Assembly: GCA_028693055.1 (NCBI GenBank)
Contig: JAQUWD010000003.1
Span: forward strand, 62,001-126,000
From: Eubacteriales bacterium
Lineage (GTDB): Bacteria; Bacillota; Clostridia; Christensenellales; Aristaeellaceae
Direction: 5' to 3'
Length of the DNA: 64,000 bases
A program made the translations under genes and the position numbers. Below, in pieces: positions 1-10,273 of the stretch (position 1 is its first letter; each line of letters begins with the position of its first letter). The notes beneath the pieces are model-generated. The model ran no database searches, was not told the origin of the DNA, and saw nothing but the letters and a program-made list of their open reading frames with translations.

Positions 1-1
1 C

Positions 2-466
2 GGTATTATTAAAGACATGACCATCCTAGAAAACGGTACCGTCGTCTCCTGGCCGCGCTTAACAAAGTATTTGTTTTTAGATCACAAGAAGCAAAAGCGG
101 GAATTTGAAAAGCAAAAGTTGGCGCTGCATATTAAAATGGGCGCTGAAAACGATGTGATTACTAGCCTGTCCGGTGGAAATCAACAAAAAATTGTGCTGG
201 CAAAATGGTTAAGTGAAAACCCCAAGGTTTTAATCTTGGATAATCCTACCCAAGGCGTAGATGTAGGCGCAAAGGAAGAAATCTACGATATTATCCTTGC
301 CTTGGCCAAAGCGGGAGTAGCCGTCATCGTGCTTAGCTCAGAGGCTCAGGAAATCATTCGCGTCTGTACCCGCGCACTGGTTATGTACCATGGCGGTATC
401 ATCGGCGAGGTCAGCGGAGAGACGATGAACGAGCATGCGATCATGCGACTGGCTACCGGCGGCTGA
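2..466 (+). CDS. Sugar ABC transporter ATP-binding protein, C-terminal part (RbsA/MglA type)
   Basis: The reading frame is open from the window edge, so only the second nucleotide-binding domain of a double-domain sugar ABC ATPase is present. The signature motif LSGGNQQK and the Walker B/D-loop stretch LILDNPTQGVDVGAK are visible, followed by the switch region VIVLSSE. It would energise import of a monosaccharide together with the permease that begins 33 bases downstream. The residue after the Walker B aspartate is Asn instead of the catalytic Glu of classical family members, so this site may hydrolyse ATP poorly. The periplasmic-type binding protein gene is not in view and probably lies upstream of the window. 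Confidence 0.93.
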   Translation, partial: GIIKDMTILENGTVVSWPRLTKYLFLDHKKQKREFEKQKLALHIKMGAENDVITSLSGGNQQKIVLAKWLSENPKVLILDNPTQGVDVGAKEEIYDIILALAKAGVAVIVLSSEAQEIIRVCTRALVMYHGGIIGEVSGETMNEHAIMRLATGG

Positions 467-498
467 TGATGGCATGAAAAAAAGGAGGTCGTTTAACT

Positions 499-1545
499 AT
501 GGAAACCGCTCAAAACAATGAGAAATCCAACTTTTTTCGCTGGCTAGCCGCTAGCTGGAAGAAGAATTCTTTCTTTTCAACCGTATGTGCGCTACTTGTG
601 ATGATTGTTTTGCAAACCATTGCGCTAGGCTTTAATTATCCTTCCTTTGGCGAATGGTTTGCCGCATGGGGAAAAAACTGGATCAATATTTTACGTAATA
701 ATGCAGGCGTGGGCATTGTAGCCCTCGGCATGACCTTCGTCATCATTTCCGGCGGTATTGATTTAGCGGTGGGCTCTACGATGGTGGCCATCGGCGCTGT
801 CATGATGCTGCTGATTGACGGTAACGCCAACGGCGTTCTAAGCGCTATCGGCATTACGGGCGTTCCCGCGTATCTCATTGCAATTATTGCAGGGATTGGC
901 GTAGGCGTTCTGCTGGGGGAGTGCTCCGGTTTACTGATCGCCCATCGCGGTATGCCGCCCTTTATTGCGACACTGGGTATGATGAAAATTTGCCGCAGCG
1001 TAACGCAGCAATGCATGCAAAAAATATCTCCCAGCGTACCCAAAGGCTTCTTGGCTATAGCTAATACCCGAATTGGCGGCGAGATTATTCTGCCGATTCT
1101 CTATTGGTTACTCATTGCCGCTATTCTCTATGCGGTCAGCAAGCATACCGCCTTCGGACGACAGGTATTCGCGATTGGTTCCAACGAACGGACCAGTAAG
1201 CTATCTGGCGTTAATGTAAAGAAGGTAAAGCGTCGTGTTTATGCTTTGATGGGCGGTTTGGTAGCCATTACCGCTATGATTCAGATCGCTCGTATCGGTA
1301 GTATGGACTATGCCAACGCCGGCAGCGGTTATGAAATGGATGCAATCGCGGCCGTAATCATCGGTGGCACCAGCATGTCCGGCGGCAAGGGGTCCATTAT
1401 TGGTACTGTTGTGGGTATGCTGATATTGGCGGTTATGAACAACCTGCTAAATTTGATCGGCGTCCCTCCATTCCTGCGGGAAGCTTTCAAAGGTGTGATT
1501 GTCATTGCGGCTGTGCTGCTACAAAAGCAGGAATCTACAAATTAG
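499..1545 (+). CDS. Sugar ABC transporter permease (RbsC/MglC type)
   Basis: This 348-residue protein is made of about eight to ten hydrophobic segments and contains the family hallmark stretches GMTFVIISGGIDLAVGS near residue 80 and AAVIIGGTSMSGGKGS near residue 290, as in ribose and galactose permeases of the BPD_transp_2 family. It forms the membrane channel for the ATPase encoded just upstream. An AAAGGAGG ribosome binding site precedes the ATG. The gene ends in TAG, which shows that TAG is a normal stop codon in this genome. Confidence 0.95.
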   Translation: METAQNNEKSNFFRWLAASWKKNSFFSTVCALLVMIVLQTIALGFNYPSFGEWFAAWGKNWINILRNNAGVGIVALGMTFVIISGGIDLAVGSTMVAIGAVMMLLIDGNANGVLSAIGITGVPAYLIAIIAGIGVGVLLGECSGLLIAHRGMPPFIATLGMMKICRSVTQQCMQKISPSVPKGFLAIANTRIGGEIILPILYWLLIAAILYAVSKHTAFGRQVFAIGSNERTSKLSGVNVKKVKRRVYALMGGLVAITAMIQIARIGSMDYANAGSGYEMDAIAAVIIGGTSMSGGKGSIIGTVVGMLILAVMNNLLNLIGVPPFLREAFKGVIVIAAVLLQKQESTN

Positions 1546-1566
1546 TATAAAAGGAGGAAGAGCGTA

Positions 1567-2598
1567 ATGTGGAAGATCGGTGTCATTGGTTGCGGAAAAA
1601 TTGCCCAAGTACGCCATTTTCCTGAGTACTCAGCGCGTGAGGATGTAAAAATTGCCGCGCTTTTCGATATGAACCCGGTAAGAACCCGCGAAATGGCCGA
1701 AAAATTTGGCGCGAAGGCCTATGACTCCTATAAAGAGCTGTTAGCGGATTCACAGATTGACGCGGTCAGCGTTTGCTCGTCCAATGCAAGCCATGCGGAA
1801 ATCAGCATCGCTGCGTTGAACGCCGGAAAGCATGTACTTTGTGAGAAGCCCATGGCGGTAACGCTGGAAGATTGCGAAGCGATGGTAGAGGCTGCGAAGC
1901 GAAATCATAGGCTTTTGATGATCGACCAGAACCAGCGCTTGACAGACGCGCATCAACAAGCACGGGAATTGATCCGCAAAGGCGCGATTGGTCGGCCCCT
2001 CACCTTTCGAACCTCTTTTCGCCACGGTGGGCCGGAAACGTGGAGCGTCGACCCGGGCTCCAATACGTGGTTCTTTGATAAAAGCAAAGCCGCTATGGGG
2101 GCTATGGCAGATTTAGGAATCCACAAAACGGATTTAATTCAATTTTTATTGGATCAGCGGATTGTAGAGACAACCGCTACGTTGTGTACGTTGGATAAAA
2201 AGTTTTCGGATGGTTCTCCCATTACGGTGGATGATAACGCCTTTTGTATTTACCGTATGTCCGGCGGGGCTACGGGGATCATGACCGCCTCATGGACAAA
2301 TTACGGTTCGGAGGACAATTCCACTATGATAAACGGCACGGAGGGAATCCTCCGTATCTATGATGATCCCGACCATCCGCTGATTCTGATGAAGAAAAAT
2401 GGAGAGACTCAGTTTTTGGATGCAGGACAAATTCAGACCAACGATCATCAAACCCAATCGGGCGTTATTGACATGTTTGTAGAATGCTTGAATCATCCTG
2501 CCAAGGAAGGGATATCTGGCGAAAGCGTTTTAGACGCTATGCGCGCGGTGTTTGCTAGTCTGGACTCCTCTGAACGGGGCTGCTCTGTCCGCATCTAA
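1567..2598 (+). CDS. Gfo/Idh/MocA-family NAD(P)-dependent sugar oxidoreductase
   Basis: This 343-residue protein has an N-terminal Rossmann motif (GVIGCGKIAQ, residues 5-14), the family EKP motif at residues 93-95, and a DLGIHK stretch carrying the likely catalytic histidine. Members oxidise or reduce ring hydroxyls of sugars, inositols or glycosides. The gene sits between the sugar permease and a TIM-barrel isomerase and is followed by a second Gfo/Idh/MocA gene, so it most likely acts on the imported sugar. The substrate cannot be read from the sequence; inositol-type substrates and 3-keto-glycosides are both possible. Confidence 0.9.
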   Translation: MWKIGVIGCGKIAQVRHFPEYSAREDVKIAALFDMNPVRTREMAEKFGAKAYDSYKELLADSQIDAVSVCSSNASHAEISIAALNAGKHVLCEKPMAVTLEDCEAMVEAAKRNHRLLMIDQNQRLTDAHQQARELIRKGAIGRPLTFRTSFRHGGPETWSVDPGSNTWFFDKSKAAMGAMADLGIHKTDLIQFLLDQRIVETTATLCTLDKKFSDGSPITVDDNAFCIYRMSGGATGIMTASWTNYGSEDNSTMINGTEGILRIYDDPDHPLILMKKNGETQFLDAGQIQTNDHQTQSGVIDMFVECLNHPAKEGISGESVLDAMRAVFASLDSSERGCSVRI

Positions 2599-2618
2599 CA
2601 AAAGGAGCGTTGAATCGT

Positions 2619-3434
2619 ATGAAACGCATCATCGGGGTGAACTCCAACTGTTACCATGGCTTCTCCATAGAGGAAGCCATTGACGGGATTCGAGCGGCGG
2701 GCTTTCACTATATCGAGCTGACAGCCACCAAGGGTTGGACAGAGCATGTTTTTCCCAACCTTTCCTTTGAACGGTTGCTGACCATACAGGATGAACTGAA
2801 TGCCGCAGGATTGAAGCCTTTTTCGATGAGCGGACATTGTAACCTGATGGATCAGGAACGCATCGGAGATTTTGTGAAAAATATGCGCCTTGCCTCCTTT
2901 TTCGGGTGCGACTATCTTGTCAGCTCTATTGGAGAAGCTCATTTAAAGGATCAAGCCACCGCTGATAACGCGGAGGTAGCTAAGCATATTGCCACGCTGG
3001 TTCCTATGCTGGAGCGTTATGGATTGACGCTGGTACTAGAAACCCATGGGCATGATCATGGCACCGGCAAGGTACTAGCCGATATTGTGGGCCGTGTGGG
3101 AAGCCAAAAGGTTAAAATTAACTATGATACCGCCAACGTTATCTTTTACGGTCACGTCAATCCATGCGAGGATTTAGCGGAATGTATACAAGATGTTGGC
3201 TATCTGCACTTAAAGGACAAAGCTGGAGAAGAAGCAGAGTGGAATTTTCCCGCTCTTGGCAAGGGGAACATTGATTTTCCCAAGTTATTTACACTGCTGG
3301 ACACAGCGGAAAACAAGAGCCCGTTCAGCATTGAAATTGAGTTCACGCAAGCCGGGCCGAAGAGCCTAGCGGAAGTGCATCAGGCTGTGAAGGATAGCGG
3401 GGATTATTTGCGTTCTCTAGGCTTTACCCTATAA
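2619..3434 (+). CDS. Sugar phosphate isomerase/epimerase-like TIM-barrel protein
   Basis: This is a 271-residue AP-endonuclease-2-fold (IolE/IolI-like) protein. Metal-ligand segments typical of the family are visible: LVLETHGHDHG, INYDTANV, YLHLKDK and FSIEIEF. It is expected to be cytosolic and to isomerise, epimerise or dehydrate a keto-sugar made by the neighbouring dehydrogenases. The ATG at 2619 is chosen, with an AAAGGAG site 11 bases upstream; an in-frame TTG at 2610 lies only two bases from that site. The gene continues the operon, 20 bases after the preceding stop. Confidence 0.88.
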   Translation: MKRIIGVNSNCYHGFSIEEAIDGIRAAGFHYIELTATKGWTEHVFPNLSFERLLTIQDELNAAGLKPFSMSGHCNLMDQERIGDFVKNMRLASFFGCDYLVSSIGEAHLKDQATADNAEVAKHIATLVPMLERYGLTLVLETHGHDHGTGKVLADIVGRVGSQKVKINYDTANVIFYGHVNPCEDLAECIQDVGYLHLKDKAGEEAEWNFPALGKGNIDFPKLFTLLDTAENKSPFSIEIEFTQAGPKSLAEVHQAVKDSGDYLRSLGFTL

Positions 3435-3443
3435 GGAGAAACG

Positions 3444-4406
3444 ATGAAAATTGTGTTAGTCGGGCCGGGCGGTATGGGCACGGTTCATTATATGAATTAT
3501 GCCCATATAATGGACGCAGAGGTTGCAGCAGTTGTGGGCATGGGGGAAAGCGACAAGACTAAAGCAAAGCAATGGAACGTACCGTTATATCCTTCCATTA
3601 CGGAGGCCTGCCAAGCGACGAATGCAGAGCTGGTGGATATCTGCGTTCCGACCTTTCTTCACAAGCAGTTGGTATTGGAAAGCATTTCCTGTGGAAAGCA
3701 CACCCTATGTGAGAAGCCGCTTGCCTTACATTTTTCAGACGCGCAGGAAATGTATGACGCGGCTGAACGAAAAGGCGTACAGCTCTACGTAGCGCAGGTG
3801 CTGCAGTTTACCAAGGAGGTAGAAGTACTCCATCAAGTCGTAGCGGACCAACGTTATGGAAAGCCTTTAGACGCATGCTTTGAACGCCTTAGCGCCTGCC
3901 CAAAATGGTCGCAAGGCAGCTGGCTTCTCAGCAAAGAAAAAAGTGGATTAGTACCCTACGATTTACACATTCACGATTTGGATGTGATCATAAGCCTTTT
4001 CGGCAAACCGACCGTTATGCGCTATACCAGCTGCGGCACCCGAGAATATCAGGAACAATATCGCTTTACCTATGGCTATGACAGCTTGAACGTCAGCGCG
4101 GAGGCGGCGTGGTTCAATGCCTGCGTTCCCTTTACCGCCCGTTGGAGGGTGTACTTTGAAAAAGGAATGCTGATTTGCGACGGAGCCGGACTTCACGGCT
4201 ATGACGAAAAGGGGGAAATCATCTCGTTTGATATTGAGGATGACGTGAAGATTGCCACCGGCATCAATCTGCCGCCTACCGGGATGTTCCTTCGGGAGCT
4301 TACCCATTTTGTTCATTGCGCCAAGGAAGGTTTGCCCAGCGTTAAAGTACCTCAAGCACAGGTTCTGGCAGTGCTGGAAACCTTGGAGCGTTTGTCTCTT
4401 CAATAA
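3444..4406 (+). CDS. Gfo/Idh/MocA-family oxidoreductase (second copy)
   Basis: This 320-residue protein has the N-terminal dinucleotide-binding motif VGPGGMGTVH, the EKP motif at residues 90-92 and the YDLHIHDLD stretch around the catalytic histidine. It diverges clearly from the oxidoreductase encoded at 1567, so the two probably catalyse different redox steps on one pathway, for example oxidation before and reduction after the isomerase step. It starts nine bases after the isomerase stop, with a GGAG site. It is the last gene of the operon and is followed by a convergent hairpin. Confidence 0.9.
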   Translation: MKIVLVGPGGMGTVHYMNYAHIMDAEVAAVVGMGESDKTKAKQWNVPLYPSITEACQATNAELVDICVPTFLHKQLVLESISCGKHTLCEKPLALHFSDAQEMYDAAERKGVQLYVAQVLQFTKEVEVLHQVVADQRYGKPLDACFERLSACPKWSQGSWLLSKEKSGLVPYDLHIHDLDVIISLFGKPTVMRYTSCGTREYQEQYRFTYGYDSLNVSAEAAWFNACVPFTARWRVYFEKGMLICDGAGLHGYDEKGEIISFDIEDDVKIATGINLPPTGMFLRELTHFVHCAKEGLPSVKVPQAQVLAVLETLERLSLQ

Positions 4407-4444
4407 TGTACAGGAGAATGCTATCGCAAGCAACCATAGAATAG

Positions 4445-4490
4445 ATTGACCCGTTCATGTCGCCCTAAGGGCAGACATGAACGGGTCAAT
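4445..4490. terminator. Bidirectional hairpin between convergent operons
   Basis: A perfect 17-bp inverted repeat (4445-4461 and 4474-4490) encloses a loop that can form a further short GCCCT/AGGGC stem. It lies between the end of the sugar operon on the plus strand and clpC on the minus strand. There is no long T tract, but its size and position fit a shared terminator. Confidence 0.7.
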
Positions 4491-4522
4491 AGCTTTATGA
4501 TGGGGGAAAGCCCTGCTAACTT

Positions 4523-7018
<2,496 letters not shown>

Positions 7019-7033
7019 ATATTTCCTCCTGTT

Positions 7034-8032
7034 TTAAGCGTTTAGCCGTTCGCGGATCAGATCGCAGCGCGCCACGTTGACGGGTGCACCGCTTTCGTGG
7101 TCGGCGGCATAGAGCTTGGAATGCGCGTTTTGCGCGATGGTCAACAATTCATCCACTGTACAAAGCGACGTGGGCAGCAGCTCCAGTGCCGTTCCCAGAC
7201 GGAGGTTGCTCCAATGCTGCATAAATTCCTTCTCATCCATGGTGACGGCATATTTGAGAATGCCGTAGCTTCTCAAAATGGTATCCTTTAGCTCATTTTG
7301 CTGCTGCGTCAGGCAGCGTTCCCGAAGGGCACCTTCCATATCGATCAGCTGCTTGCCAACGGCGGTAACCGCCTCAACGATATCATCCTCCGTGCGTCCC
7401 AAGGTTACCTGATTGCTTACTTGATACAGGTCTCCCAAGGCTTCGCTGCCCTCACCGTAGATCCCCCGCATTGTAACCCCAAGCTTAGCTACGCTCTGGT
7501 TGATGTTACCCATCTGCTTAAAGCGCGTAAGCATTGGCAGATGAAGCATTAACGATGCGCGCATGCCTGTGCCGGTGTTGGTAGGACATGCGGTTAAGTA
7601 GCCGAGCTGAGAATCAAAGCTGAAACCGCAGACCTTGCCTAGCAGCGCCTCCGTTTCATAAGCCGCATTTGCGGCGGCTGGCAAATCAAAGTCCGCTATC
7701 AAAGATTGAATGCGCAGATGATCCTCTTCGTTAATCATAATACTAATCTGCTGATCCTTGCGGATCAGCGCCGCGCCGACGCTGCTGTTTTGCAGTAAAT
7801 CACGGCTGATCAGATGCTGCTCTACCAAGGCCATTCGGTTTGTTTTGGCCATGTCGTTGAGCACATGCAAAGTATAAACGTCATCCGTTCCGTTGTGCAT
7901 GGCTTCGCAGGCTCTTTGAACGCAAAGCTTTGCATTTTCGGGACGCTCCGCGTTGGAAAACGGAAGATCGAAATAATTACGGGCTAGCCTAACGCGTCCG
8001 GACACAATGACGTTGCCCACATTCTCTGTCAT
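7034..8032 (-). CDS. mcsB: Protein-arginine kinase McsB
   Basis: This 332-residue member of the phosphagen kinase fold phosphorylates arginine side chains and marks damaged proteins for ClpC-ClpP. The phosphagen-kinase core is visible in VSGRVRLARN near the N terminus and in the active-site stretch YLTACPTNTGTGMRASLMLH, which holds the conserved cysteine. The start codon overlaps the mcsA stop by ATGA, so translation of mcsB depends at least partly on ribosomes that finish mcsA. This makes the amber codon inside mcsA relevant for McsB levels. McsB normally needs McsA as activator. Confidence 0.96.
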   Translation of the reverse strand: MTENVGNVIVSGRVRLARNYFDLPFSNAERPENAKLCVQRACEAMHNGTDDVYTLHVLNDMAKTNRMALVEQHLISRDLLQNSSVGAALIRKDQQISIMINEEDHLRIQSLIADFDLPAAANAAYETEALLGKVCGFSFDSQLGYLTACPTNTGTGMRASLMLHLPMLTRFKQMGNINQSVAKLGVTMRGIYGEGSEALGDLYQVSNQVTLGRTEDDIVEAVTAVGKQLIDMEGALRERCLTQQQNELKDTILRSYGILKYAVTMDEKEFMQHWSNLRLGTALELLPTSLCTVDELLTIAQNAHSKLYAADHESGAPVNVARCDLIRERLNA

Positions 8033-8547
8033 GGCTTGCTTTCTCCTTCCCCGTTTGTGGAGAGCGCACGAAGCTCGTCGCGATATTTTGCCGCATCTTC
8101 GAAGTTTTCACAAGCAATGGCTTCATCCATTTTTTGGTGAAGAGCTTCCCGTTCCTTGTCAAGCTCCGACAATTCAGCTTTTTCGGAATGCGTTTCCGCA
8201 CCCGTCGGCGTGTGCCCCACGTGCTGTGTGCAGCCGTGGATACGCTGCAAAAGCGGCTTCAGCTACTCCGAAAAATCTCGGTAGCACTGCGCGCAGCCCA
8301 GCTTGCCGGTGCGCTCAAAGGTAGAATAGTGCAGACCGCATTGACTGCATACAGGGCTTGTATCCGCTTGAACGCTGCCTAGCACCGAGAGAATGGAGCT
8401 AAGAAAGCTTTGAATATCTCCCTGAGAAAGGCTGAGCTCCATTTTTTTCATGCAATCCCCGCACAGATGGCGTATTTTAACCTCGTCTCCGCTGGTTATG
8501 GTAATGGAATAGGCGGCTTCATTTTTTTGGCATTCCTCGCACAGCAT
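8029..8547 (-). pseudogene. mcsA: McsA, activator of McsB, interrupted by an in-frame TAG codon
   Basis: From the ATG at 8547, preceded by AAGGAGG at good spacing, the frame gives a zinc-finger protein with CxxC pairs (MLCEECQ, CGDC, CSQC, CAQC). After YRDFSE there is a TAG at codon 95 (8263-8265). The same frame then continues with LKPLLQRIHGCTQHVG, the conserved central McsA segment, and a UVR motif ENFEDAAKYRDELRAL, ending at 8029 in an ATGA overlap with mcsB. Without the TAG the product would have a normal length of about 172 residues. A CAG-to-TAG change is the simplest explanation. It may be a true nonsense mutation, a sequencing error, read-through, or re-initiation at the TTG at 8250. 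TAG ends other genes here, so the code is standard. Confidence 0.85.
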
Positions 8548-8560
8548 TGGCTTCGCCTCC

Positions 8561-9040
8561 TTATGCTTGCTGCGGCTTGCCCTTACGGGCAACCTCAAGC
8601 AGCATATTCTTTAGGATTTTTGCTCGAATCGCATCCTTCATTTCAACCGGGATCGGTAGACTGAGCGCGGGCGGGGCAACCGCAGCCTGCATTAGCGCTG
8701 CTTCTCCCTCGGTTACCAATACCCGTTCCTGTAGCTGCTGAATCAGATGGCTGGCAGATAGCGCATTGATCGATTCGCCCACCCTTTCATGAATCAAGTA
8801 CAGAAGCTGATCTCCGGTACTTTGCTCCATGCGAAAGATACGTATGCAGCCTCCTCCGCCTCGATGACTTTCAATAATATAGCCATGATCAGGCGTAAAA
8901 CGGGTGGCGAGAACGTAGTTAATCTGGGAGGGAGCACAGTTGAAATACTCCGCAAGCTCGTTGCGCTTGAGCTCGATTTGTTGTTCATCATCCACCAGCA
9001 TGGTTTTAATAAACTGCTCAATGGCGTCGCTTAATCGCAT
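8561..9040 (-). CDS. ctsR: Transcriptional repressor CtsR
   Basis: This 159-residue repressor of class III heat-shock genes has a winged helix-turn-helix (NELAEYFNCAPSQINYVLATRF) and the tetraglycine wing in HRGGGGCIRI that contacts the operator. McsB and McsA inactivate it under stress. The ATG at 9040 has an AGGAGG site; the frame stays open upstream but without family similarity. A CtsR box overlaps the predicted transcription start, so the operon is autoregulated. It is the first gene of ctsR-mcsA-mcsB-clpC, with 13 bases to mcsA. Confidence 0.96.
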   Translation of the reverse strand: MRLSDAIEQFIKTMLVDDEQQIELKRNELAEYFNCAPSQINYVLATRFTPDHGYIIESHRGGGGCIRIFRMEQSTGDQLLYLIHERVGESINALSASHLIQQLQERVLVTEGEAALMQAAVAPPALSLPIPVEMKDAIRAKILKNMLLEVARKGKPQQA

Positions 9041-9068
9041 AAAATTACCTCCTTTCGTCAAAGAACAC

Positions 9069-9085
9069 TTAGACCTTCTTTGACT
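9069..9085 (-). promoter_or_regulatory. CtsR operator box
   Basis: Read on the minus strand the site is AGTCAAAGAAGGTCTAA, which differs at one position from the known CtsR tandem heptad RGTCAAANANRGTCAAA. It lies directly downstream of the -10 element of the ctsR promoter, where bound repressor would block initiation. Confidence 0.85.
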
Positions 9086-9091
9086 AACAGC

Positions 9092-9120
9092 AGTATAGCA
9101 CTCCTTGAACCAAAAAACAA
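9092..9120 (-). promoter_or_regulatory. Sigma-A type promoter of the ctsR operon
   Basis: On the minus strand TTGTTT (9120-9115) and TATACT (9097-9092) are separated by 17 bases. The expected transcription start falls inside the CtsR box. Confidence 0.8.
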
Positions 9121-9157
9121 TCATTTGTTGTATGGGTAAAGCATTTACTATTCTGGC

Positions 9158-9186
9158 TTGACATTCAAGACTGATCACACTATGCT
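9158..9186 (+). promoter_or_regulatory. Promoter of the LacI-family regulator gene
   Basis: TTGACA (9158-9163) and TATGCT (9181-9186) are spaced by 17 bases and lie 23 bases before the start codon at 9210. It is divergent from the ctsR promoter. Confidence 0.75.
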
Positions 9187-9209
9187 TGAGAAAAAGGGGG
9201 AATGGCTGA

Positions 9210-10163
9210 ATGGGACGTCCCACCATCCGTACGGTGGCGCAGGCTGTCGGCGTAGCGCCAAATACAGTGTCCTTGGCGCTACAGGATTCGCCGCTGGTAG
9301 CCAACGAGACGAAACGAAAGGTGCTTGAGGAGGCGGAGCGTCAAGGCTATCAAAGAGACGCGCTGGCCCAAGCCCTTCGAAGTGGACGCAGTCATAGTAT
9401 TGCACTGGCGTTTGTGGATGTTGCCAATCCTCTTTTTGCCATGCGGATAAAAGCGTTATCTTTGGCTTTTCGAAAGCTTAACTACCAAACCTTTATTTTA
9501 AATACCGATGAGGATGCGGCGCTGGAAGCGCTTCTGCTTAGGAGCGCAGTGGAGCGAAAAGCAGACGGCGTGGTGCTCTGTCCCTGTCAGGGGGACCGAG
9601 CCGGACTAACAATGCTTCAAAGAGCCGGGATCCCCTGCGTCTTGGTTGGGCGGCAGTTTCAAAAGCCACAGGAGGATGCGGTGGTTTGGGATGATCAAAT
9701 GGGAGGTCGTCTGGCTACTGAATTTTTACTTTCCAAGGGTTGCCGCCGTATTTTACATCTGACTGCCAGCCATGATGTATCCAGCTCCTTCCTGCGCATG
9801 TCGGGATATCGGGAGGCCATTGAAAATAAGGGACTTGCTTTTGATCCGGCGCTGATTGTGAAAGCGTCGTCAATGGGCGGTATTGAAGAATCATTAGCTG
9901 GCGCGCCATCGGATTACGACGGCCTTTTTGCCTTTAACGACCTACTGGCATGGGAAGCCATGTCCCTTGGCGTTGCTTTGCCCACCGTAGGCTTTGATAA
10001 TATTCAAGCGTATCTTCGTCTGCCGATGAAGCTATCGTCTATTAGCGCTGATTTAGAGCTGGAAACCCAGTGGATTACGGAGCTATTGATGCGACGAATC
10101 AAGGAGCCAGACCGAGCGTACGAAACGCGGGTTCTGCCTGTTTCACTGGTAGAACGGGATTAA
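9210..10163 (+). CDS. LacI-family transcriptional regulator
   Basis: This 317-residue regulator starts with a LacI helix-turn-helix (TIRTVAQAVGVAPNTVSLAL, residues 5-24) and hinge, followed by a sugar-binding-protein-like ligand domain (SIALAFVDVANPLFAMRIK, DGLFAFNDLLAWEAM). A GGGGG stretch at 9196-9200 serves as ribosome binding site. It lies just upstream of the promoter carrying two identical palindromes of LacI type, so it almost certainly controls the downstream glycyl radical enzyme unit. Its inducer is unknown but is likely a sugar or glycoside linked to the GH127 enzyme. Confidence 0.93.
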   Translation: MGRPTIRTVAQAVGVAPNTVSLALQDSPLVANETKRKVLEEAERQGYQRDALAQALRSGRSHSIALAFVDVANPLFAMRIKALSLAFRKLNYQTFILNTDEDAALEALLLRSAVERKADGVVLCPCQGDRAGLTMLQRAGIPCVLVGRQFQKPQEDAVVWDDQMGGRLATEFLLSKGCRRILHLTASHDVSSSFLRMSGYREAIENKGLAFDPALIVKASSMGGIEESLAGAPSDYDGLFAFNDLLAWEAMSLGVALPTVGFDNIQAYLRLPMKLSSISADLELETQWITELLMRRIKEPDRAYETRVLPVSLVERD

Positions 10164-10169
10164 ATTTGA

Positions 10170-10198
10170 TTGACAGATCAACGGAAAAGATGTATACT
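10170..10198 (+). promoter_or_regulatory. Promoter of the glycyl radical enzyme operon
   Basis: TTGACA (10170-10175) and TATACT (10193-10198) are separated by exactly 17 bases, and a TG precedes the -10 element. This near-consensus promoter would be strong unless repressed, which agrees with the operators just downstream. Confidence 0.88.
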
Positions 10199-10207
10199 AT
10201 TTAAAAA

Positions 10208-10221
10208 TAGGAACGTTCCTA
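10208..10221. promoter_or_regulatory. LacI-type operator O1
   Basis: The perfect palindrome TAGGAACGTTCCTA has the central CG of LacI-family operators and sits over the expected transcription start. Binding here would block RNA polymerase. Confidence 0.88.
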
Positions 10222-10241
10222 ATTCTTTACTTTGGTTAAAA

Positions 10242-10255
10242 TAGGAACGTTCCTA
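10242..10255. promoter_or_regulatory. LacI-type operator O2
   Basis: This is an exact second copy of TAGGAACGTTCCTA, 34 bases centre-to-centre from O1, between the promoter and the AAAGGAG ribosome binding site at 10261. Two identical operators suggest cooperative or roadblock repression. Confidence 0.88.
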
Positions 10256-10273
10256 AAACTAAAGGAGCTTTGT

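Noticed and set aside
8263-8265. Genome-wide reassignment of TAG to an amino acid
   Set aside because: Several clear genes in the window end in TAG (permease at 1545, tlyA at 29162, xdhC-like at 54019), so TAG works as a stop codon here.
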